Below are positions 58,408 through 64,000 of a stretch of DNA of 64,000 nt, piece after piece. The translations under genes and the position numbers were made by a program. The stretch's first letter is position 1; each line of letters starts with the position of its first letter. Source of the DNA: Shimia_B sp039815465 (GTDB lineage: Bacteria; Pseudomonadota; Alphaproteobacteria; Rhodobacterales; Rhodobacteraceae); assembly GCA_039815465.1 (NCBI GenBank), contig JBCBZG010000006.1:124001-188000 (forward strand), written 5' to 3'. The notes beneath the pieces are model-generated. The model was not told the DNA's origin. It worked only from the letters and a program-made list of their open reading frames with translations, and did not search any database.

Positions 58408-58532
58408 GCGATGCCTCCTAACCGGGCGGCGGATTCAACGGAGTTGAGCGAGCGGATGATGTAGCCGACGAAGCTACCGAAGGTGACAGCGACGAAGACG
58501 GCGATGAGGATGAGCGTGCGGCGTGGGGTCAT
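58404..58532 (-). CDS. 42-aa single-helix membrane protein between soeA and soeB
   Basis: A short ORF with one membrane helix (TLILIAVFVAVTFGSFVGYI) and a small hydrophilic tail. GGAGAGG is 7 bp ahead of its ATG and its stop overlaps the soeB start as ATGA, so it is almost certainly translated. It could be an extra small subunit or assembly factor of the Soe complex. A longer frame without a supported start extends upstream. Confidence 0.65.
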   Translation of the reverse strand: MTPRRTLILIAVFVAVTFGSFVGYIIRSLNSVESAARLGGIA

Positions 58533-58553
58533 CGCAGACCTCTCCGCCCGGCG

Positions 58554-58600
58554 CAAAAGTCTTTCGAAGACTTTTGGCAAAACTTTTCGCAAAAGTTTTG
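58554..58600. repeat. Two tandem perfect hairpins in the soeA-soeB leader
   Basis: CAAAAGTCTT-TCG-AAGACTTTTG (58554-58576) and CAAAACTTTT-CGC-AAAAGTTTTG (58578-58600), each a 10-bp stem with a 3-nt loop, separated by one G. They begin just downstream of the soeA stop on the minus strand. AT-rich in a GC-rich setting, they may stabilise or process the mRNA between a catalytic-subunit and an electron-transfer segment. Confidence 0.85.
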
Positions 58601-58605
58601 GGCGC

Positions 58606-61428
58606 TCATGATTGCACCTTCCACGCGAGTTTGTCGGGGCCTTTGCCAACCGGCGACTTGATCGGGGGCAGAGCGGGCTGCGTTTCTGCCGGGGCGGTGG
58701 TTTTTTCGATCTTTACGCGCAGGTCGAACCAGGCGGCTTGACCTGTCACGGGGTCAGAGTTCGCCCAGCGGAGGCCGTCGCCTTTTGGCGGCAAAAGCTC
58801 GTGGATGAGGTGGTTGAGGAGGAAGCCCTTCGTGGCCTCTGGCGCGTCATCATCCAGAGCCCAGGCGCCTTTGCGTTTGCCGATGGCATTCCAGGTCCAG
58901 ACGGTCGAGTTATTGAGCGCGGCCATATGGGCCACCGGCACGGTGATGTCGCCGTGGGCGGAGGAGACTTTGGCCCAGTCGCCCTCCTCGAACCCTTCCT
59001 TTTCCCAGATGTCGGTGGGGACATAGAGCGGGTTGCGGCCATGGATCTGACGGAGCCACGCGTTTTGCGTGCCCCAGGAGTGGTACATGGCCATGGGGCG
59101 TTGGGTGAGCGCGTGGACCGGGTATTCGTCGGTGTCGACGCGGTCATCTTCGAACGGCGCGTACCAGATGGGGAGCGGGTCGAGCGTTTCCTTGATGCGC
59201 TCGCGCAGGTGGTCGGGCGGTTGGCGGTCGCCGTGGCCCTCTGCCGCGAGTTGGAATTTCCGCATGGTTTCCACATAGACATCAAAGACATAGGGCTGCG
59301 GGCTGTCGTAAAGCCCCATATCCACCGCCCAGTCCTGATAGGCTGCATTCCAGGGTTTCATATAGGCCGCGTCCTCGGGGATGTGGCTGACGAAGAAGCC
59401 GCCATTTTCGATGTAGCGGTCGATCTGGTCCGGGTTCACGTCGCCGCGCCCGTGACTGTCGCCATTGCCGCGGAAGCCTGCGAGGGGACCGATGCCGGGC
59501 TTGCGCTGGTGGTTGGTGATGTAGTCGGCGTAGTCCTGATACTTCGCGCTGCCATCCTCGTTCGTGAAGCCGGGCAGACCCATTTTGTTGGCCAGTTGCA
59601 CGAGCACAGTCTGGAAGCCGCGGACGTCGCGGTCGGGTTCAACCACGGGCCAGCGGATGGCGTCTGCGGCGGCGTCGGCCTCGCAAATCGGACGGTCGAG
59701 CAGGCTGATGCAGTCGTGGCGTTCGAGGTACGTGGTGTCGGGCAGGATCAGGTCCGCGTAGGCCACCATTTCGGAACTGTAGGCGTCGGAGTAGATGATA
59801 CGCGGGATGACGTAGTCGCCGTTTTCATCCTTATCCGTCAGCATTTTGATCACACCCGACGTGTTCATGGTCGAGTTCCAGGACATGTTGGCCATGTACA
59901 TGAAGAGCGTGTCGATCTTGTACGGGTCGCCAGCGTAGGCGTTGGAGATCACCATGTGCATCATGCCGTGGGACGACATGGGGTTTTCCCAGGTGAAGGC
60001 CTTGTCGATCCGAGCGGGGGTTCCGTCTTCCTTGAGGCAGAGCCCTTCTGGCCCCTGAACGAAGCCCAGGTGCGGGCCGTCGAGCGGTTTGCCGGGGGTG
60101 ACCTTGCAGTGCGGCTTTGGGTGGGCGCTGACCGGCTTTGGATATGGTGGCTTGAAGCGGAAGCCGCCGGGGACCTCGACCGTGCCAAGCAGGATCTGCA
60201 GGAGGTGCAGCGAGCGGCAGGTCTGGAAGCCGTTCGAGTGGGCGGAGATCCCGCGCATGGAGTGGAAGGAGACGGGGCGGCCCGTCATCGTTTTATGGGT
60301 CTCACCGCGGAAGTCGGTCCATTCGATGGGCAGTTCGAACGCCTCGTCAAATGCGACGCGGGCGAGTTCTGTCGCGATGGCGCGGATCCGATCGGCGCTG
60401 ACGCCGCAGCGGTCGGCGACGGCTTCGGGCGCGTATTCGTCGCTCAGGTAGCGTTCGGCGAGGAGGTGCATGACCGGCACATGGGTCACGCCGCCCGCGC
60501 GGTGGGTCATGGAGAGTGAGGGCTTCACGCCCTTCTGGTCGAACGGCGTTGGCTTGCCGGTCGTCCGGTCCATGACGAGCAGTTTGCCGTCGTCGTCGCG
60601 CAGCAAGAGCCCGTATTCGGGCGACTTTTCGTCCTGGTTCACGAGTACCGGGCAGTTGGTGAAACGCGCGAGGTAGTCGAGGTCGATCTTGCCCGCTTTC
60701 AGAAGCTCATGGATGAGCGCGAGGATGAAGAGGCCGTCGGTGCCGGGCGTAATGCCCACCCATTCGTCGGCCACGGCGTTGTAGCCGGTGCGGATGGGGT
60801 TCACGCCGATGATCTTGCCACCGTGTTTCTTCAAGCGGCCGATGCCCATTTTGATGGGGTTTGAGTCGTGATCCTCGGCCACGCCGAAGAGCATGAAGAG
60901 TTTCGTGCGGTCCCAGTCGGGTTGGCCGAATTCCCAGAACGCGCCGCCCATGGTGTAGATGCCTGCGGCGGCCATGTTGACGGAGCAGAAGCCGCCATGG
61001 GCCGCGTAGTTCGGGGTGCCGAAGTTCTGCGCCCAGAAACTCGTGAAGGACTGCGACTGGTCGCGGCCTGTGAAGAAGGCGAGCTTTGACGGGTCCTCGG
61101 CGCGGATAGGTTCGAGCCAGTCCGCCGCGATTTGCAGCGCCTCGTCCCACTCGATCTCCTCAAACTCGCCGGAGCCGCGTTCGCCGACGCGTTTGAGTGG
61201 CTTGCGCAGGCGCGACGGGGCATTGTGTTGCATGATCCCGGCGGAGCCTTTGGCGCAGAGCACGCCCTGGTTCACCGGGTGGTCGCGGTTGCCTTCGATA
61301 TAGGCGACCTTTCCGTCCTTCATATGCACGTTGATCCCGCAGCGGCAGGCGCACATGTAGCAGGTTGTTTTACGCACCTCGTCGGAGACTTTGGGCGAGA
61401 GGTCGAGCTTGGGTTGCTGGAAGGTCAT
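58606..61428 (-). CDS. soeA: Sulfite dehydrogenase molybdopterin subunit SoeA
   Basis: A 940-aa molybdopterin oxidoreductase. The N-terminal [4Fe-4S] site is CYMCACRCG with the fourth Cys in GVLCAKG (about residue 58). Molybdopterin-binding regions follow (GRDQSQSFTSFW, GFCSVNMAAAG, GVNPIRTGYNAVAD), and the C-terminal domain ends near LIHELLPPKG. There is no twin-arginine signal, in agreement with SoeA, which works in the cytoplasm, and against periplasmic DmsA. It oxidises sulfite to sulfate. It lies downstream of suyAB, whose product is sulfite. Confidence 0.85.
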   Translation of the reverse strand: MTFQQPKLDLSPKVSDEVRKTTCYMCACRCGINVHMKDGKVAYIEGNRDHPVNQGVLCAKGSAGIMQHNAPSRLRKPLKRVGERGSGEFEEIEWDEALQIAADWLEPIRAEDPSKLAFFTGRDQSQSFTSFWAQNFGTPNYAAHGGFCSVNMAAAGIYTMGGAFWEFGQPDWDRTKLFMLFGVAEDHDSNPIKMGIGRLKKHGGKIIGVNPIRTGYNAVADEWVGITPGTDGLFILALIHELLKAGKIDLDYLARFTNCPVLVNQDEKSPEYGLLLRDDDGKLLVMDRTTGKPTPFDQKGVKPSLSMTHRAGGVTHVPVMHLLAERYLSDEYAPEAVADRCGVSADRIRAIATELARVAFDEAFELPIEWTDFRGETHKTMTGRPVSFHSMRGISAHSNGFQTCRSLHLLQILLGTVEVPGGFRFKPPYPKPVSAHPKPHCKVTPGKPLDGPHLGFVQGPEGLCLKEDGTPARIDKAFTWENPMSSHGMMHMVISNAYAGDPYKIDTLFMYMANMSWNSTMNTSGVIKMLTDKDENGDYVIPRIIYSDAYSSEMVAYADLILPDTTYLERHDCISLLDRPICEADAAADAIRWPVVEPDRDVRGFQTVLVQLANKMGLPGFTNEDGSAKYQDYADYITNHQRKPGIGPLAGFRGNGDSHGRGDVNPDQIDRYIENGGFFVSHIPEDAAYMKPWNAAYQDWAVDMGLYDSPQPYVFDVYVETMRKFQLAAEGHGDRQPPDHLRERIKETLDPLPIWYAPFEDDRVDTDEYPVHALTQRPMAMYHSWGTQNAWLRQIHGRNPLYVPTDIWEKEGFEEGDWAKVSSAHGDITVPVAHMAALNNSTVWTWNAIGKRKGAWALDDDAPEATKGFLLNHLIHELLPPKGDGLRWANSDPVTGQAAWFDLRVKIEKTTAPAETQPALPPIKSPVGKGPDKLAWKVQS

Positions 61429-61484
61429 CTGGCGTCCGCGGCTATAAGTGGGATGCGGGGCGGCGCAGGCCGCCCCGCGAAGGA

Positions 61485-62663
61485 TTATGCACTCCGGTAG
61501 AGTTTGGTCATCGAGAATTCGCGGTGACCCAGCGCCTCTGCGGCGGTTTTGCGGCCATTGGCGGTGCGGCGGATCATGTCGATCAGCGCATCGCCTGCCT
61601 CGTCGATGGTCTGTTCGCGGCGCAGGATGCCGGAGACGTCCACATCGACGTGCTCACCCATGGTGCGCACGGTGCGCGGGTTCGCGGTGATCTTGATCAC
61701 GGGCACGATGGGGTTGCCGACCACATTGCCCTGCCCCGTGGGGAAGGTGTGGATCACAGCACCGCCTGCGGCCATGAGCGTGACGCATTCGGCGGCGGCC
61801 GAGGACGAGTCCATGAAGTAGAGGCCATCGCCGGAGCTCGGCTGTTCGGCGGGTTCCAGGATGTCGATGAACTGGGACGTCCGACCGATTTTCTCCAGGT
61901 TGCCCAGTGCCTTTTCCTCGATGGTGGTCAGGCCGCCTTCGATGTTGCCCTTGGTGGGCTGGCTGTCGGACAGGTCATCGGTCTGGTGGGCGAAGATGAC
62001 GTCGTCCTGATAGGCCTTCCACATCTTGTACCAGCGTTCGCCGACTTCCTCGTTGATCGCGCGTTTCTGGCAGATGTGCTCTGCGCCCGTGATCTCGGAT
62101 GTCTCGCCGAAGAAGCCGGTGATGCCCTCTGGCAGGAGCTTGTCGTACATGTTGCCGACCGTTGGGCAGGAGCCAAGGCCGGTGGTCGTGTCGGATTCAC
62201 CGCATTTGGTGGAGACCCAGAGTTCCTTGATGGAGCACTCTTCCTTTTGGCACTCGGTGGCTTTGTGAACGAAGTCCTTTGCCGCCCAGGAGGCTGCGCG
62301 GATGGTTTCAAAGTCGCCCTTCTGTTCGATGGAAAACTCGGCGACTTCCTTACCCGTTTCGCGGATGCCGTTGGCGATTTTGGACGTCCAGCCGGGTTCG
62401 ATGCCGATCACGACGACCGAATGCACGTTGGGGTTGGAGCCGGTGCCAATCATCGTGCGGAAGTGCAATTCGAGGTCTTCACCGAACTGCAGACGGCCAT
62501 AGGCGTGGGGGATGGCGAGCGTGCCTTTGACGTTATTCGCAACCGCTTCACACGCGGCGTTGGAGATGTCGTCGACGGGCAGGATCAGCACGTGATTGCG
62601 GACACCCACGCGGCCATTTTCGCGGCGGTAGCCCATGAAGGTCATGTTCGAGTATTTGCTCAT
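61485..62663 (-). CDS. suyB: (2R)-sulfolactate sulfo-lyase subunit SuyB
   Basis: A 392-aa protein of the altronate/UxaA hydro-lyase superfamily, with FMGYRRENGRVGVRNHVLIL at the N-terminus and conserved blocks CGESDTTTGLGSCPTVG and GAVIHTFPTGQGN. With SuyA it splits sulfolactate to pyruvate and sulfite in an iron-dependent way. It follows suyA by 12 bp and precedes soeA. Confidence 0.9.
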   Translation of the reverse strand: MSKYSNMTFMGYRRENGRVGVRNHVLILPVDDISNAACEAVANNVKGTLAIPHAYGRLQFGEDLELHFRTMIGTGSNPNVHSVVVIGIEPGWTSKIANGIRETGKEVAEFSIEQKGDFETIRAASWAAKDFVHKATECQKEECSIKELWVSTKCGESDTTTGLGSCPTVGNMYDKLLPEGITGFFGETSEITGAEHICQKRAINEEVGERWYKMWKAYQDDVIFAHQTDDLSDSQPTKGNIEGGLTTIEEKALGNLEKIGRTSQFIDILEPAEQPSSGDGLYFMDSSSAAAECVTLMAAGGAVIHTFPTGQGNVVGNPIVPVIKITANPRTVRTMGEHVDVDVSGILRREQTIDEAGDALIDMIRRTANGRKTAAEALGHREFSMTKLYRSA

Positions 62664-62675
62664 ATTCTCAGCCCC

Positions 62676-62981
62676 TTACCAGCGTTTCGTTTTGCAGTTA
62701 TGCGTGTGAACGTGCCCGCCTTGGGGGACGTCTGCAATGAATTTTCCGATGTCTTCGCCGTACTTGATGGCGGTATCGCCGTCCTTGATGTCTTTGAGCG
62801 CGATCTTGTGTCCGATGGGAACATCTGCGTCCGCGGTGAGGCGGAAGGTGGAGTTGTCGTGGGTGATGCAGCAGAGCATGTCGGTGCCTGCGGTCAGGCC
62901 CTCGACCACGACGACGCCGACATTATCGGCCTCTTCATGGACCAGGAGGTGTGGGATTTCATTGGGGGCTGGGTTTGCCAT
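62676..62981 (-). CDS. suyA: (2R)-sulfolactate sulfo-lyase subunit SuyA
   Basis: A 101-aa SAF-domain protein, the small partner of SuyB. It shows HEEADNVGVVVVEGLTAG and later TADADVPIGHKIALKDI, and ends with GGHVHTHNCKTKRW, whose His/Cys probably help the metal site. In one-chain UxaA enzymes this domain is fused; here it is separate, as in characterised sulfolactate sulfo-lyases. Confidence 0.9.
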   Translation of the reverse strand: MANPAPNEIPHLLVHEEADNVGVVVVEGLTAGTDMLCCITHDNSTFRLTADADVPIGHKIALKDIKDGDTAIKYGEDIGKFIADVPQGGHVHTHNCKTKRW

Positions 62982-62998
62982 CGGGGCTTTCTCTTCGG

Positions 62999-63973
62999 TC
63001 AGGGTTTCAGGATGATTTTGGGGGCGGCGACAGTGCCTGCACGGATGTCGGCGAATGCGCGCGCGCCCTCGGAGAGGGGTCGTGTTTCGACCCAGTTGAG
63101 CGGGCCAAGATCGCCCGCGAATAGCGCGGCACAGGTGTCGCGGAAGTCTTGCATGGTGTAGGTGTAGGTGCCGATGAAGCTGATTTCCTGGAGCGTGATG
63201 CGCCGGATATCGAGCCCGCCGGACCCACCGCCGAGCCCCACGTGGAGGATCGCGCCGCCCGGGCGGACGGCGGCGGAGGCCGTGGCGCGGGTGGCGTCAA
63301 AGCCCACGGCGTCGACAACGATGTCGTAGCTGTTATCTGCCACGCCATCCGGACCCGTCAGGTGCGCGTCGAGATGGCCGGCGAGGTAGGCGCGGCGCGC
63401 GTCATTGGGTTCGCTGAGCGTGATGTCGTGGCACCCTTGCGCCTTGAGCGCGAGCGCCGCCGCGAAGCCGATGGCCCCGCCGCCGATCACGAGCGCGCGG
63501 TCGGGAAAGGTGGTCTCTAACCCCAGCCGCACGGCGTGCCAGCTTACGGCCAGCGGCTCTGCGAGCGAGGCAATTTCCAAAGAAATTGCCTCTGGCACCT
63601 CGACCAAGTTCCGTTCGGGCATGGAGACGTATTCCGCAAACGCGCCTTCGCGCGGGGGCATAGAGATGATCTGGCGCGAGGGGCACAGGTTTTCGCGCCC
63701 TGCCTTGCTGGCGGCGCTCGTCGGGTCGGTGACGAGCGGGTTGATCGTGACGCGGCGCCCGTCGAGCGGGCCGCCGACGATGGTCCCTGCCCCTTCGTGA
63801 CCGAGGATCAGCGGCGCGGGGCGGCGGTCGTCATGGCCCAGATAGGCGTGCATGTCCGAGCCGCAGATGCCCACGCTGTCGATGCGGATCAGGTGCTGGC
63901 CGTCGATGTCGCCGGGGTCGGGCGCGTCGCGGTATTCGAGGCTTTCGGGGCCGGTGTAGACGAGTGCCTTCAT
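62999..63973 (-). CDS. Zinc alcohol dehydrogenase, HpsP-like
   Basis: A 324-aa medium-chain dehydrogenase. The zinc Cys is in GICGSDMHAYLG, GHEGAG follows, and the Rossmann motif is VIGGGAIG. It lies 17 bp upstream of suyA and directly after an SDR gene end. In dihydroxypropanesulfonate (DHPS) pathways, an MDR and an SDR enzyme (HpsP and HpsO) interconvert the DHPS enantiomers, which suits this position. An 11-bp hairpin (63567-63592) lies inside the coding sequence. Confidence 0.7.
   Translation of the reverse strand: MKALVYTGPESLEYRDAPDPGDIDGQHLIRIDSVGICGSDMHAYLGHDDRRPAPLILGHEGAGTIVGGPLDGRRVTINPLVTDPTSAASKAGRENLCPSRQIISMPPREGAFAEYVSMPERNLVEVPEAISLEIASLAEPLAVSWHAVRLGLETTFPDRALVIGGGAIGFAAALALKAQGCHDITLSEPNDARRAYLAGHLDAHLTGPDGVADNSYDIVVDAVGFDATRATASAAVRPGGAILHVGLGGGSGGLDIRRITLQEISFIGTYTYTMQDFRDTCAALFAGDLGPLNWVETRPLSEGARAFADIRAGTVAAPKIILKP
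63567..63592. repeat. 11-bp inverted repeat inside the alcohol dehydrogenase gene
   Basis: GAGGCAATTTC, loop CAAA, GAAATTGCCTC. The local codons are AT-rich compared with the gene around them, yet the protein keeps the normal family alignment (ISLEIASLAEPLAV), so it is not an insertion in the protein. Confidence 0.7.
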
Positions 63974-64000
63974 TTCGCGGTGAACCCTCCGTCGACCATG
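63970..64000 (-). CDS. C-terminus of an SDR dehydrogenase (cut by window edge)
   Basis: The last codons read MVDGGFTAK and a TGA overlapping the next ATG as ATGA. VDGG near the end is typical of short-chain dehydrogenases. With the neighbouring MDR and suyAB it suggests HpsO, but only nine residues are visible. Confidence 0.45.
   Translation of the reverse strand, partial: MVDGGFTAK

Noticed and set aside
56786..61428. DMSO reductase (dmsABC) annotation
   Set aside because: The catalytic subunit lacks a Tat signal, and the cluster is adjacent to suyAB, so cytoplasmic sulfite oxidation fits better. Not fully excluded.

Overview
The window looks like the chromosome of a marine alphaproteobacterium of the Roseobacter group (Rhodobacteraceae). 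The DNA is GC-rich with dense, often 4-bp-overlapping genes. The evidence is a Tad-type pilus gene trio, VPLPA-CTERM surface proteins, an organosulfonate (sulfolactate/DHPS) gene cluster, and an HK97-type siphovirus prophage in a tRNA-Glu gene. I ran no database searches; all family names come from reading the proteins.

Left host arm (1-13,590): a truncated VPLPA-CTERM protein, a DUF6151/GFA-like zinc protein, glutamate dehydrogenase, three Tad pilus genes (VWA-domain TadG, two TadE-like), a small membrane protein, a 3-hydroxyisobutyrate-dehydrogenase-family enzyme, a TetR regulator, a small lipoprotein, homoserine dehydrogenase (hom), a second VPLPA-CTERM protein, class II fructose bisphosphatase (glpX) and recJ. 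GC-rich related repeats fill several intergenic gaps.

Prophage (13,647-50,936, about 37.3 kb): bounded by a perfect 20-bp direct repeat. The left copy is the 3' end of tRNA-Glu(UUC); the right copy follows a tyrosine integrase. Four copies of GTGTCCCGCA lie just inside the two ends and are candidate integrase arm sites. From left to right it holds: a left arm of very small genes (zinc ribbons, a secreted 42-aa peptide, a recombinase-like protein, a DUF5131 protein, HTH proteins); a leftward late block (permuted-papain hydrolase, overlapping spanin pair, holin-like/lysozyme fusion, tail fibre, tail tip, tape measure, tail chaperone with an A AAA AAG frameshift site, tail tube, head-tail joining proteins, HK97 capsid, protease, portal, TerL, TerS, HNH); a leftward early block (D5-type primase-helicase, second DUF5131 protein, zinc-finger/Toprim primase, DUF4031, HD nucleotidase, DNA methyltransferase) with twin palindromic operators in its leader; and a right arm with a DEDDh-BRCT exonuclease, an HTH regulator flanked by three identical 10-bp sites, small orphan genes and the integrase.

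Right host arm (50,937-64,000): a decayed lipoprotein gene next to attR, a third VPLPA-CTERM gene, then a long leftward run. Its upstream part is a sulfonate module: the end of an SDR gene, a zinc alcohol dehydrogenase (hpsP-like), suyA, suyB, soeA, a 42-aa membrane ORF, soeB and soeC. Together these would oxidise a C3 sulfonate alcohol to sulfolactate, split it to pyruvate and sulfite, and oxidise sulfite to sulfate. Downstream follow an SDR, a GMC oxidoreductase, a coniferyl-aldehyde-dehydrogenase-like enzyme and a GXWXG/DUF4334 protein.
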